Both the position numbers and the translations under genes were made by a program. From Nocardioides luti (lineage in GTDB: Bacteria > Actinomycetota > Actinomycetes > Propionibacteriales > Nocardioidaceae), in assembly GCF_014212315.1 (NCBI RefSeq), contig NZ_JACKXE010000001.1, positions 1,302,001 through 1,366,000 on the forward strand: DNA of 64,000 nucleotides, written 5' to 3'. How positions within the stretch are numbered: position 1 is the first letter of the stretch; each line of letters begins with the position of its first letter. Below are positions 1 through 8,246 of the stretch, one piece after another. The notes below the pieces were generated by a model that was given only the letters and a program-made list of their open reading frames with translations, did not search any database and was not told where the DNA came from.

Positions 1-1120
1 TGGTGTTGCGGTACTCGGCGTACGGGTAGTACGTCGTGAACGTCGAGACGCGCTCGCGCACCTTGAGCGCGCGGGCGTCCTTGGTCGTGAAGTCGGGCTC
101 GGCGACGCTCGCCTTGACGGTCATCTCGCGCTTGCCGTCCGGGCGCGTCACCAGGGTCAGGAACGCGTCGCTGACGTCGGCGGGGTCGTAGGCGACGCCC
201 GGCTTCGCGGGCACGACGCGGGGCTTGCCGTCGACCAGCGCCACCGAGGCGTCCACCGGGGCACCGTTGTCGCTCACCGCGCCGTCGACGAGCTTCTCGA
301 GCGCCTTCTCGTCGAGGACGGGGACCAGCTCGCCGTCCTGCGCCTCCATGCCGAGGGCGTCGGCGTAGTCGCGCGGCTGGAGCCGGACCCGGGAGTCGCC
401 GAAGACCAGCGTCACCGGCGCGGACAGGGCGGGATTGGCGAAGTCGTCGAGGGCCTCCTGGAGGTCGGCGTCGTCGACGTCCGGGGCCTGGGCGCTGAGT
501 GGGAGGTCGACGCGTGGCTCGTCGGAGAGGTACGCCGCCTGCAAGGCCGTCCGGGCGGCGTCGAGGTCCAGCGCGCGGCCCGTGCGGGCCTTGGTCGTCA
601 CGATCCGGGCGCCCTCGAACCGCAGGGAGGCATCGGTGGCCGGCCGCCCGATGCCGGCGGCGAGCGACTGCACGGCCGCGTCGAGGCGGTCCTCGTCGAC
701 GGTGAGGACGGGGTCCAGGTCGTCGCCGCCGGTGTAGTAGTCCCAGAGCCGCTGGGGGTCCCAGCTCTGCTCGCCGCCGGCGGCGGCGACCGAGGCCGCG
801 TAGTCCACCGCGAGCCCCGCCTGGGCCGGCGTGACGGACACCGAGGTGCCGCCCACCGTGACGTCGATCGGGCGACTCGAGCGCTCCGCGAGCCCCTCGG
901 CCAGCACCTGGGCGGCGGCCTCGGGGGTCCGGCCGCCGATCGCGACCCCGGCGACCGAGGCACCCCGAGGGACCTTGTCGCCGGACAGGACGTACGCCGC
1001 GGCGTACCCGCCCCCGAGGAGCAGCGCGAGCCCCAGCAGCAGGCCGAGGACGACCCAGCCGCCCTCCTTCTCGCGCCCCTGCGGCGGGGTCGGCTGGTCG
1101 CGGCCCGTCTTGCGCGTCAT
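1..1120 (-). CDS. VanW-family cell-wall protein with PG_binding_4 domains (3' part outside the window)
   Basis: The visible part is about 373 residues and runs off the left edge. A short polar N-terminus is followed by one membrane segment (about residues 20-42, rich in Leu and Gly), so the rest should lie outside the cell. Two repeats typical of the PG_binding_4 domain follow (first one beginning near VPRGASVAGVAIGG). The last visible residues, STFTTYYPYAEYRN, match the opening of a VanW domain. Family knowledge links this architecture to peptidoglycan or vancomycin-related functions, but the exact biochemical role is not established. The start is taken at 1120 because a -10-like TAGGAT ends 7 nt upstream, which suggests a leaderless message; an in-frame ATG also lies at 1129. 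Confidence 0.85.
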   Translation of the reverse strand, partial: MTRKTGRDQPTPPQGREKEGGWVVLGLLLGLALLLGGGYAAAYVLSGDKVPRGASVAGVAIGGRTPEAAAQVLAEGLAERSSRPIDVTVGGTSVSVTPAQAGLAVDYAASVAAAGGEQSWDPQRLWDYYTGGDDLDPVLTVDEDRLDAAVQSLAAGIGRPATDASLRFEGARIVTTKARTGRALDLDAARTALQAAYLSDEPRVDLPLSAQAPDVDDADLQEALDDFANPALSAPVTLVFGDSRVRLQPRDYADALGMEAQDGELVPVLDEKALEKLVDGAVSDNGAPVDASVALVDGKPRVVPAKPGVAYDPADVSDAFLTLVTRPDGKREMTVKASVAEPDFTTKDARALKVRERVSTFTTYYPYAEYRNT

Positions 1121-1168
1121 GCGCCTCATCCTAGGTGCGGGCCCCGGCCGGACCGGCGCACCAGCGGC

Positions 1169-1507
1169 TCAGGACCGCGCGCGCCGGACCGGGCGCGTCG
1201 GCCGCGGCAGCGTGGCCACGCCGGTCACGAGCACGACGAGTCCCAGGGCCATCAGCGCGTAGCCGGGGGTGTCGGCCCCCACGACGAAGCCGCCCTCCGG
1301 GCGCGGCAGCACCAGCCGGGCCACGAGGAGGAACCAGCCGAGCGCGAAGGCCAGCCGTCCCCACCAGCCCGGCGGCAGCGCGACGAGGGCCGTCATGGTC
1401 GCCGCCGCGCCGAGGGCCAGGCCCCACCACCAGTGGTGCAGCGCGGTCGTCGCCAGCCCGGTCCCCGCGCCCCCGAGCAGCAGCAGGGGCGCCAGCAGGA
1501 AGCGCAT
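1169..1507 (-). CDS. DUF6113-type small membrane protein, partner of mshB
   Basis: This 112-residue protein is almost entirely hydrophobic, with about four predicted membrane segments separated by short loops (LLAPLLLLGGAGTGLA, LALGAAATMTALVAL, LAFALGWFLLVARLV, ALMALGLVVLVTGVA). Its ATG overlaps the mshB stop codon by one base (TGATG), so it is translationally coupled to mshB. Actinobacteria commonly carry a DUF6113 membrane protein directly after mshB. Its function is unknown; a link to mycothiol metabolism rests only on this position. Confidence 0.8.
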   Translation of the reverse strand: MRFLLAPLLLLGGAGTGLATTALHHWWWGLALGAAATMTALVALPPGWWGRLAFALGWFLLVARLVLPRPEGGFVVGADTPGYALMALGLVVLVTGVATLPRPTRPVRRARS

Positions 1508-2415
1508 CAGAGGCCGGCGAAGAGGTCCGTCTCGAGCCCGTCCTCGCCGAGCGGCCCGAGCTCGCCCTTGACGATGCGGTAGTACTCGATGCCCCAGGCG
1601 GTGCTGCCGACGTTGTTGGACAGCGCGAAGAACGGGCCGTCGGTCGTGATCTGGGTGGCGTGCGCGGCCAGCGCGGCCATCTTGCGGTCGACGACGTCCT
1701 GCGCGTCGACGGCGGCGGCGAGGTTCTCGTCGCTGGTCACGAACGGCGGCAGCGGGCCGTCGGGGTCCATGCCCTCGAAGGTCGTGGTGTCCCCGGAGTC
1801 GCGGATCAGCCGCAGCCCGGCGCGCATCCGCGACTCCGACATGGCGCCCCAGTAGATCTTGGCGATGTCCCAGTGCTCGCCGAGGTCGTGGCGGTACGAC
1901 GGCACGGCAGCCAGCTGGGCGGCGTACATCGCGACCCGGTGCGCCTGGATGTGGTCCGGGTGGCCGTAGCCGCCGAACGGGTCGTAGGTGACCAGCACCT
2001 GGGGTCGGACCTCGCGGATCACCGCGACCAGGTGGTCGGCCGCCTCGGTGAGGTCGGCGTGCCAGAACGCGTTCGCGTGGATGTCGTCCGCGGCGACCGC
2101 GTGGCCGTCCTCGTGCCACTTCATGCCCGAGTCGCGGTAGGTGCCGAAGCCGCCGAGCCAGCGGTGGTCGGTGACCCCGAGCTCCTTCATCGCGGCGGCG
2201 AGCTCGCCCTTGCGGTGCAGGCCGAGGCCGTCCTCGCGGTCGGCGGCGAGGTGCTCGAGCTCGGGCACCAGGATCTCGCCCATCTCACCGGCGGTGCAGG
2301 TGACCAGGGTGACGCCGCGGCCCTCGGCGACGTACTTCGCCATCGTGGCGCCCTGGCCGATGGACTCGTCGTCGGGGTGCGCGTGGACGAGCAGGAGGCG
2401 GTGGTCGGCGGTCAT
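1507..2415 (-). CDS. mshB: N-acetyl-1-D-myo-inositol-2-amino-2-deoxy-alpha-D-glucopyranoside deacetylase MshB
   Basis: This is the zinc deacetylase of mycothiol biosynthesis, which converts GlcNAc-inositol to GlcN-inositol in the cytoplasm. The 302-residue length is normal for the family. The N-terminal AHPDDE motif (residues 12-17) supplies His13 and Asp16 as metal ligands, and GHPDH around residues 151-155 supplies the third histidine region. The C-terminal half has the extended MshB-type segment ending in GIEYYRIVKGE. A TAGGAT hexamer ends 6 nt before the ATG, so the message is probably leaderless. Mycothiol genes are restricted to actinobacteria, which makes this the best taxonomic marker in the window. 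The paralogous amidase Mca is the main alternative, but the sequence and the DUF6113 neighbour favour MshB. Confidence 0.93.
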   Translation of the reverse strand: MTADHRLLLVHAHPDDESIGQGATMAKYVAEGRGVTLVTCTAGEMGEILVPELEHLAADREDGLGLHRKGELAAAMKELGVTDHRWLGGFGTYRDSGMKWHEDGHAVAADDIHANAFWHADLTEAADHLVAVIREVRPQVLVTYDPFGGYGHPDHIQAHRVAMYAAQLAAVPSYRHDLGEHWDIAKIYWGAMSESRMRAGLRLIRDSGDTTTFEGMDPDGPLPPFVTSDENLAAAVDAQDVVDRKMAALAAHATQITTDGPFFALSNNVGSTAWGIEYYRIVKGELGPLGEDGLETDLFAGL

Positions 2416-2476
2416 GGGGCAATCCTAGGGAGACGCGGGGAGCTCGCTGGTCGAGCCCGTCGAGAGGCCCAACACC

Positions 2477-2761
2477 TCACTGCGGCCGTTTGATCCGCCG
2501 CGGGGCGTCCGGCAGCGGCAGCGGCGCCGGCGCGGCGGCCGGGCCCGGGTCGGGGACGCCGTCGTCCAGCCACCCGTCGTACTCCTCCACGAGGAGCTCG
2601 AGGACCAGCACCGGCGCGTCGGTCAGGACCGCCCAGGGGTGTCCCTCGTCGTCGTCCTCGCCGGCCAGCCGCTCGCGCACCAGACGCGCGTCGTAGCCGT
2701 CGCGCACCAGGCGGGCCACGGCTCGCCGGGCGTCGTCCTCGTCGAAGAAGATGCCGCGCAT
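2477..2761 (-). CDS. Small acidic protein of unknown function, coupled to NUDIX gene
   Basis: This is a 94-residue protein starting [23 protein letters not shown]. The N-terminal 65 residues look like a compact alpha/beta fold: an amphipathic helix, then a basic and acidic stretch, then a hydrophobic strand (WAVLTDAPVLVLELLVEEY). The tail is rich in Pro and Ala and probably disordered. Its ATG overlaps the stop of the upstream NUDIX gene by one base (TGATG), so the two form an operon. I do not recognise a named family. Confidence 0.75.
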   Translation of the reverse strand: MRGIFFDEDDARRAVARLVRDGYDARLVRERLAGEDDDEGHPWAVLTDAPVLVLELLVEEYDGWLDDGVPDPGPAAAPAPLPLPDAPRRIKRPQ

Positions 2762-3141
2762 CAGGCCAGTCTCTCGCGGAGCTCGGCCAGGAACGGCCGG
2801 TCCGGCTCGAGCCAGTCGACGTCGTCGAGCTCGTCGTGCGCCAGCCAGCGGACCCGGTCGTGCTCGCGGGGCTGCGGCTCCCCCGCGACGAGCATCGCGC
2901 TCGCCACCGTGAGCACGTGGGTGCTGCCGATGGCGGCCTCGCCGGCGAGCCACCCGGTCACCTCGACCGTGCAGGCCAGCTCCTCAGCCACCTCCCGGAC
3001 CGCAGCGGCGGCCGGGGTCTCGCCGGCCTCGACCTTGCCGCCGGGCAGCTCCCAGCGGCCGGCCGTCTCCGGCGGCGCCGTACGACGGGCGGCGAGCACG
3101 CGACCGTCGCGCAGGACCGCGACGCCGACGACGGGGATCAT
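2761..3141 (-). CDS. NUDIX hydrolase, MutT-like
   Basis: This 126-residue protein is the length of a single NUDIX domain. The NUDIX box is intact: G-x5-E-x7-REVAEEL lies at about residues 34-56 and begins GGKVEAGET. MutT-like enzymes hydrolyse nucleoside triphosphates such as 8-oxo-dGTP to monophosphates; the true substrate here cannot be read from sequence. A TACCGT hexamer ends 7 nt before the ATG (leaderless type). The gene is divergent from the beta-propeller-like gene at 3186, with only 44 bp between the two starts, so their promoters nearly touch. It is coupled to the small downstream gene. Confidence 0.9.
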   Translation of the reverse strand: MIPVVGVAVLRDGRVLAARRTAPPETAGRWELPGGKVEAGETPAAAAVREVAEELACTVEVTGWLAGEAAIGSTHVLTVASAMLVAGEPQPREHDRVRWLAHDELDDVDWLEPDRPFLAELRERLA

Positions 3142-3185
3142 GGGCCCGACGGTAGCGGGCGCCGGCCCGCGGCTAGCGTGACGGC

Positions 3186-4271
3186 ATGGTCGACGACAGC
3201 GGGATCCACCTCACCCGCACCGACGAGAACGCCGCCGAGATCGACGAGCTGGCCGCCCTGCTGGGCGGCCGGGTCGGACTCGACGGCGTGCTGGGCGACC
3301 TGGACCGGCGCGGTCGTCGCGGGCTGGCCCCCGGCCTGGCCGTGACGCGCTCGCTCACCTGGGACGCGGAGGACCGACGGACCACGCAGTGGTGGCCGCA
3401 GGGCATCTCGACCTCCGCCGACGCCTCGGACACCGGGGAGATCGGCGACCGACGGGTGCTGGCGGTGTCGTGGTACGCCCAGGGCGCCGGCGCCGCCGGC
3501 CACCAGGGGGCCCGGATCAGCTTCCTCGACCTCGCCACCCGCCGGTACCGCCACGTGCTGCTCGTGATGCCGGTGCGGGCCGCCGACGGCACCGTGGCGC
3601 TCGAGCCGCTGCGCGTGCACGCGGGCGGGATCGTCTGGTGCGGCCCCTACCTGCACGTCGCCGCCACCGCGCGCGGCTTCCACACCTGCCGCCTCGACGA
3701 CCTCCTGCGCGTCGACGACGACGCGGCCGGCTCCGACCGGACCACGCTCGGCGTCGAGGCCGGCCGTGTGTCGGCGCACGGCTACCGCTACGTGCTCCCG
3801 GTGCGCTTCTCCTACCGCGCGCACGCCGGCAGCACGGACCAGGGGCTGCGCTACTCCTTCATGTCGCTGGACCGCAGCGCGACGCCGCCCGACCTCCTCG
3901 TGGGTGAGTACGGCCAGCGCGGCCAGAGCCAGCGCCTGGCCCGCTTCCCGCTGGACCCCGGGACGCTCCTGCTCAGCGAGGACGAGGAGGGCCGCTCGGT
4001 CCCGCTGCTGCTCGAGGGCGGCGGCGTGCAGCAGACGCAGGGCGCGGCGGTGGCCGGCGACACCTACGTGCTGACGGTCTCGCACGGGACCCGGACGCCC
4101 GGATCGGTGTACGTCGGGCGGCCCGGCCGCTTCCGGCGGCGGCGCTGGGCGACCCCGATGGGGCCCGAGGACGTCGCCTACTGGCCCTCGAGCGACCTGG
4201 TCTGGTCGGTCAGCGAGCACCCGCGCCGACGCTGGATCTTCGCCATGAAGCGGTCCCGGCTGACCCGGTAG
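3186..4271 (+). CDS. Conserved hypothetical protein, probable beta-propeller
   Basis: This is a 361-residue protein without signal peptide or membrane segment. It has recurring blocks with aromatic and Gly/Asp-rich turns ([89 protein letters not shown]), which suggest repeated four-stranded blades. No catalytic motif is visible. A -10-like TAGCGT ends 6 nt before the ATG, so it is probably leaderless. Its stop lies 6 bp from that of the convergent thioesterase gene. Function unknown. Confidence 0.82.
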   Translation: MVDDSGIHLTRTDENAAEIDELAALLGGRVGLDGVLGDLDRRGRRGLAPGLAVTRSLTWDAEDRRTTQWWPQGISTSADASDTGEIGDRRVLAVSWYAQGAGAAGHQGARISFLDLATRRYRHVLLVMPVRAADGTVALEPLRVHAGGIVWCGPYLHVAATARGFHTCRLDDLLRVDDDAAGSDRTTLGVEAGRVSAHGYRYVLPVRFSYRAHAGSTDQGLRYSFMSLDRSATPPDLLVGEYGQRGQSQRLARFPLDPGTLLLSEDEEGRSVPLLLEGGGVQQTQGAAVAGDTYVLTVSHGTRTPGSVYVGRPGRFRRRRWATPMGPEDVAYWPSSDLVWSVSEHPRRRWIFAMKRSRLTR

Positions 4272-4277
4272 CGCAGC

Positions 4278-5081
4278 TCAGCGGGGCTGGCGCGCCAGCT
4301 GCCGGCTCTGCGCCACGAGGCGGCCGGCGGAGTCCCAGACCTCGCAGTCCTCCTCGAACATCCCGCCCGCGAGGTTGCGGGTCGCGTGGCGCACCTTGAG
4401 CCAGCCGGGAGCGGGCCGGGCCCGCACGTGGGCGGTCAGCTCCAGGGTCGGCGCCCAGCCCGGCATGCCGAGCTCGAAGGTCACCGGCGGCAGCGCGTCA
4501 ACGACGGTGAGCAGCGAGATCGGGTCGGGCTCGCGACCGCCGGCCAGGCGGAACCACGCGCTGATCTCACCGGTGCCGCCCGGCTCCCCCACGGCCCAGC
4601 CGATCCGGTCGGGGTGGAAGAGCATGTCGAAGCGGTCCAGCAGCGGCGCGGTCGCGCGGAAGGCCGCCGGTGCCATCGTGCTGGGCACGCAGCGCTCGCG
4701 CGGGGGCAGGTCGGGCTGCTCGGCGGTGGTGCGCACGTCGTCGCCCAGCCGCGTCAGGTCGCCGTACGACGCCAGCGCGGTGATCCGGGCCTCGTCGCCC
4801 TGACGCAGGTCGGCCGCGACGGTCGCGACGCTGCCGCCGTCACGGCGGACGCTCACGTCGACCGTGGCCGGGCCGGGGACGGAGGCCGCGAGGTAGTAGG
4901 CGCTGATCGAGAGCGGGTCGGGCTTCCCGGGCAGCTCGGCGCGGATCGCGTTGCCGATCACGGCGAGCAGGTACCCACCGTTCACCCCGCCGCCGACCAC
5001 CCAGCCGCCCGCCAGGTCAGCGTCGTAGCGGCCGCTCCCCGCGGGCCGGACGGCGATGTGGTCGTCGTACTCGTGAGCCAT
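4278..5081 (-). CDS. Acyl-CoA thioesterase-like double hot-dog protein (4HBT_3/TesB type)
   Basis: At 267 residues this is the length of a tandem hot-dog thioesterase. The N-terminal half contains GGWVVGGGVNGGYLLAVIGNA, typical of TesB-like folds, and the second half has VTFELGMPGWAPTLELTAHVRARP followed by WLKVRHATRNLAGGMFEED and a final VWDSAGRLVAQSRQLA. These are the usual substrate-pocket and dimer strands. Such enzymes hydrolyse acyl-CoA thioesters in the cytoplasm; chain specificity is unknown. The start is supported by TAGGCT ending 6 nt before the ATG. The DUF202 gene is divergent, 41 bp away. Confidence 0.85.
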   Translation of the reverse strand: MAHEYDDHIAVRPAGSGRYDADLAGGWVVGGGVNGGYLLAVIGNAIRAELPGKPDPLSISAYYLAASVPGPATVDVSVRRDGGSVATVAADLRQGDEARITALASYGDLTRLGDDVRTTAEQPDLPPRERCVPSTMAPAAFRATAPLLDRFDMLFHPDRIGWAVGEPGGTGEISAWFRLAGGREPDPISLLTVVDALPPVTFELGMPGWAPTLELTAHVRARPAPGWLKVRHATRNLAGGMFEEDCEVWDSAGRLVAQSRQLARQPR

Positions 5082-5122
5082 GAAACGAGCCTAGGGGGCG
5101 CGGACTCCGGCAGAGTGGGCGC

Positions 5123-5488
5123 ATGGACGAACGACGGCCGCGCTGGATCTACGGCGCAGGCCACGAGCCCGACCCCCGCTTCAGCCTCGCCAACGAGCGC
5201 ACCTTCCTGGCCTGGGTCCGGACGGCGCTGGCGATCCTCGCCGGCGCCGTGGCGCTCTACTCCCTCGGCGTGCCGGACCCGCGCTGGGTGCGGGTGACGG
5301 TCGTGGTGGCCCTGGTGCTCGCCGGCGGGCTGATCACGCTGCTCGCCTTCGTGCGCTGGGCCCGCGTCGAGCGGGCGATACGCACCGCCACGCCGCTGCC
5401 GGCGTTCACCCTCGGCCTCGGCGCGACCGTCACGGTCGTGCTGGTGGCCGTGCTGCTGGCCGTGGCGCTGGCGCTCGGTCCGGGCTGA
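5123..5488 (+). CDS. DUF202 (YidH-type) membrane protein
   Basis: This is a 121-residue protein with the diagnostic motif DPRFSLANERTFLAWVRTALA near residues 12-32, followed by three hydrophobic membrane segments (about 29-46, 54-76 and 96-118). DUF202 proteins are small inner-membrane proteins of unknown function. A CAGAGT hexamer ends 6 nt before the ATG. The gene faces the TetR gene, with 9 bp between the stops. Confidence 0.88.
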   Translation: MDERRPRWIYGAGHEPDPRFSLANERTFLAWVRTALAILAGAVALYSLGVPDPRWVRVTVVVALVLAGGLITLLAFVRWARVERAIRTATPLPAFTLGLGATVTVVLVAVLLAVALALGPG

Positions 5489-5497
5489 CGGCGCCTG

Positions 5498-6049
5498 TCA
5501 CGCTCCCGCCAGCCCCGCCGCGGCCCGCGCCAGGTCGTCGACCCCGCGGGCGAGCTCCTCGGGCCGGTCGGTGGCCAGGTCCAGGTGGAAGCCGTAGAGC
5601 GAGGAGTCCACGAGCGTCACGATCCGGCCGACCACGTCCGCGGGGGCGCCGCAGCGGCCGAGGTAGCCGGCCAGCGCCGTCGCCCAGCGCTCGTTGCTGG
5701 CGCGGGCGTCGCTGAGGTAGGGCTCCTGGCCGATCAGCCCGGTCGCCGCCGCCTGGCAGTAGACGTGCAGGCAGCGGTGCAGCGGCTCGGTGCGGTAGGC
5801 CGCCCACAGCGCGTTCACCCCGGCGCGGACCCCGGCGGCGGCCGGGAGCGCGTCGACCTCGTCGATCGCCCGCTGCGTGGCGGCGTCGACGACCGCCGAC
5901 ACGAGGGCGTCGCGGCTGCCGAAGTGGTAGATCAGCATCCGGTCGCTGGTGCCGATCGCCGCGGCGACCGGACGGAGGGTCAGCCCGATCAGGCCCTGCT
6001 CCAGCACGTGGTCGGTGACCCGCTCCAGGAGGTCGTCACGACGATTCAT
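5498..6049 (-). CDS. TetR-family transcriptional regulator of the SMR efflux gene
   Basis: This is a 183-residue TetR-type repressor. The N-terminal helix-turn-helix is recognisable (LTLRPVAAAIGTSDRMLIYHFGSRDALVSAVV, about residues 23-54); the rest is an all-helical ligand-binding domain. It is divergent from the SMR gene, and the 80-bp intergenic region carries two copies of a GTAGC-N4-GCTAC palindrome. One copy covers its own -10-like TACGCT, which ends 6 nt before the ATG. The simplest reading is autorepression plus repression of the efflux gene, relieved by a drug or cation ligand. Confidence 0.9.
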   Translation of the reverse strand: MNRRDDLLERVTDHVLEQGLIGLTLRPVAAAIGTSDRMLIYHFGSRDALVSAVVDAATQRAIDEVDALPAAAGVRAGVNALWAAYRTEPLHRCLHVYCQAAATGLIGQEPYLSDARASNERWATALAGYLGRCGAPADVVGRIVTLVDSSLYGFHLDLATDRPEELARGVDDLARAAAGLAGA

Positions 6050-6058
6050 GGCGTCAGC

Positions 6059-6098
6059 GTAGCGAGTGCTACATTGACGTGTGTAGCGACTGCTACAC
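6059..6098. promoter_or_regulatory. Paired TetR-type operators between the TetR and SMR genes
   Basis: Two inverted repeats lie here: GTAGCGAGTGCTAC at 6059-6072 and the longer GTGTAGCGACTGCTACAC at 6081-6098. Their centres are 24 bp apart. The first overlaps the -10 element of the TetR gene; the second lies between a TTGACG (6074-6079) and the SMR start. The shared GTAGC arms and the position between divergent genes identify them as probable repressor sites. Seen in sequence; binding is inferred. Confidence 0.8.
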
Positions 6099-6129
6099 GC
6101 ACGACCTGACGACGAGGACAGTGAGCGAG

Positions 6130-6456
6130 ATGTACGGCGCAGTGGTGCTGCTGGCGGCGGCGATCGGGATCGAGGTGGCCGCGACCGCCCTGCTCCCCCG
6201 GGCGCAGGGCTTCACCGACCCGCTCTGGAGCGCCGCGGTGCTCGCGGGGTACGGCGTCTCGATCTGGATGCTGTCGGTCGTGGTCCGCTCGATGCCGGTC
6301 TCGGTGGCCTACGCCATCTGGGCCGGCGTCGGCACCGCCGCCGTGGCCGCCGCTGGGTACCTCTTCCTCGACGAGCCGATGGGCTGGCTCAAGGCCGGGT
6401 CGCTGGCCCTGATCGTGCTCGGCGTCGTGGGGCTGAAGGCCTCCGGCACGCACTGA
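6130..6456 (+). CDS. Small multidrug resistance (SMR/QacE-type) transporter
   Basis: This is a protein of about 108 residues with four membrane helices. It has the conserved membrane glutamate in helix 1 (AAIGIEVAAT), the motif VAYAIWAGVGTA in helix 3 and the closing GLKAS, all typical of EmrE/QacE family proton-coupled exporters of cationic compounds or guanidinium. The ATG at 6130 gives the normal SMR N-terminus; a GTG at 6121 is in frame. SMR proteins act as dimers, and a single gene implies a homodimer. Expression is probably controlled by the divergent TetR protein through the double palindrome upstream. Confidence 0.92.
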   Translation: MYGAVVLLAAAIGIEVAATALLPRAQGFTDPLWSAAVLAGYGVSIWMLSVVVRSMPVSVAYAIWAGVGTAAVAAAGYLFLDEPMGWLKAGSLALIVLGVVGLKASGTH

Positions 6457-6474
6457 GCCCGCGCCCGCGGCCGC

Positions 6475-8124
6475 TCAGACCGCCGCGGCCGCCGCCCGGC
6501 CGGCAGTCCGCCCGGAGAACACGCAGCCACCGAGGAAGGTGCCCTCGAGGGCGTTGTAGCCGTGCATGCCGCCCCCGCCGAAGCCGTTGACCTCGCCGGC
6601 GGCGTACAACCCGGGCAGCGGCTCGCCGGCGGAGGTCAGGCAGCGGCCGGAGAGGTCGGTCTCGAGGCCCCCGAGGGTCTTGCGGGTCAGGATGTTGAGG
6701 CGTACGGCGATCAGCGGGCCGGCCGCCGGGTCGAGCAGCTTGTGCGGGGTCGCGACCCGGATCAGCTTGTCGCCGCGGTAGTTCCGCGCCCCGCGGATGG
6801 CGGTGACCTGGGCGTCCTTGCTGAAGTCGTTGTCGAGCTCGCGGTCGCGCGCCTGGATCAGGCGCCGCAGCGACTCCTCGTCGACGCTCACGCCCTCGTC
6901 GCCGACCCGGTTCATGCCCGCCACGAGCTCGGCCAGCGTGTCGGCGACCACGAAGTCCTCGCCGTGCTCCTTGAACGCCTCGACCGGTCCCGGCGCCCCG
7001 GGCTTGACCCGCGACAGCAGCAGCTTGATGTCCTTGCCGGTCAGGTCCGGGTTCTGCTCGGAGCCCGAGAGCGCGAACTCCTTCTCGATGATCTTCTGGG
7101 TCAGCACGAACCACGAGTAGTCGTGGCCCGTGGTCCGCAGGTGCGCCAGCGTGCCGAGCGTGTCGAAGCCGGGGAAGCACGGCGCGGGCAGTCGTCGGCC
7201 GGTCGCGTCGAGCCAGAGCGAGGAGGGGCCGGGCAGGATCCGGATCCCGTGGTTCTCCCAGATCGGGTCCCAGTTGCGCAGGCCCTCGACGTAGTGCCAC
7301 ATCCGGTCCGGGTTGATCACCCGGGCGCCCGCGGCCTCGGTGATGCCGAGCATCCGCCCGTCCACGTGGGCCGGGACGCCGGCCACCATGGTCCGCGGCG
7401 GCCCGCCGAGACGGGCCGGCCAGGACTTGCGGACGAGGTCGTGGTTGCCGCCGATGCCGCCGCTCGTGACGATCACGGCCTGGGCGCGGAGGTCGAACTC
7501 GCCGGTCTCGTCGCGGCTGCTGGCCCGGCCCCGCTCGACCGAGCTCGGCGCGAGCGTCGCGCCGCGGACACCGACCACCGCCCCGCCCTCCAGCACCAGG
7601 TCGTCGACGCGGTGCCGGAAGCCGAAGCGGATCCGCCCGCCGTCGACGTGCTCGCGGACCCGCCGCTCGAACGGCGCGACCACGCCCGGTCCGGTCCCCC
7701 AGGTCAGGTGGAAGCGCGGCACGGAGTTGCCGTGCCCCTCAGCACGGCCGTCCCCGCGCTCGGCCCAGCCGACCACGGGGAAGACGCGCAGCCCCATCGC
7801 GTGCAGCCAGGACCGCTTCTCCCCGGCCGCGAAGTCGACGTACGCCTCGGCCCACTGCCGCGGCCAGAAGTCCTCCTCGCGGTCGAACTGGGCGCTGCCC
7901 ATCCAGTCCTGCAACGCCAGCTCGTGCGAGTCCTTGATGCCCATCCGCCGCTGCTCGGGGGTGTCCACGAGGAACAGCCCGCCGAGGCTCCAGAAGGCCT
8001 GCCCGCCGAGCGACTGCTCGGGCTCCTGGTCGAGCAGCAGCACGCTGCGGCCCGCGTCGGCCACCTCGGCGGCGGCGGCCAGTCCGGCGAGGCCGGCTCC
8101 CACGACGATGACGTCAGCATCCAT
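6475..8124 (-). CDS. FAD-binding dehydrogenase (3-ketosteroid dehydrogenase / fumarate reductase flavoprotein family)
   Basis: This is a 549-residue flavoprotein. The N-terminal dinucleotide motif VIVVGAGLAGLAAAAEVA (residues 5-22) binds FAD, with LLLDQE as the ribose-binding end. The C-terminal GLYAAGEVNGFGGGGMHGYNALEGTFLGG closes the flavin site. It resembles the actinobacterial FAD-binding dehydrogenases related to KstD and succinate dehydrogenase flavoproteins. The substrate is unknown; these enzymes usually introduce or reduce C=C bonds next to a carbonyl. It stands alone on its strand, convergent with the SMR gene and divergent from the MFS gene. Confidence 0.85.
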   Translation of the reverse strand: MDADVIVVGAGLAGLAAAAEVADAGRSVLLLDQEPEQSLGGQAFWSLGGLFLVDTPEQRRMGIKDSHELALQDWMGSAQFDREEDFWPRQWAEAYVDFAAGEKRSWLHAMGLRVFPVVGWAERGDGRAEGHGNSVPRFHLTWGTGPGVVAPFERRVREHVDGGRIRFGFRHRVDDLVLEGGAVVGVRGATLAPSSVERGRASSRDETGEFDLRAQAVIVTSGGIGGNHDLVRKSWPARLGGPPRTMVAGVPAHVDGRMLGITEAAGARVINPDRMWHYVEGLRNWDPIWENHGIRILPGPSSLWLDATGRRLPAPCFPGFDTLGTLAHLRTTGHDYSWFVLTQKIIEKEFALSGSEQNPDLTGKDIKLLLSRVKPGAPGPVEAFKEHGEDFVVADTLAELVAGMNRVGDEGVSVDEESLRRLIQARDRELDNDFSKDAQVTAIRGARNYRGDKLIRVATPHKLLDPAAGPLIAVRLNILTRKTLGGLETDLSGRCLTSAGEPLPGLYAAGEVNGFGGGGMHGYNALEGTFLGGCVFSGRTAGRAAAAAV

Positions 8125-8246
8125 GGCGCACGTTCTACCAGTACGCCGCGGCCGCCGACGGCTCTTCCGTCCAGCGGAACCGTCCGGTGGGCGGCGGGTG
8201 TGACGACTGCCACCATGACGCCTTCTCGTCTCGGCTAGGAGAGCGC

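Noticed and set aside
2440..2475. Repeat remnant (CTGGTCGAGCCCGTCGAGAGG) between mshB and the small acidic gene
   Set aside because: It looks like a fragment of a common actinobacterial palindromic repeat, but it is too short and imperfect to call from one window.
1135..2493. Plus-strand frame of about 450 codons across mshB and DUF6113
   Set aside because: Antisense shadow of mshB; no start signal and no recognisable fold.
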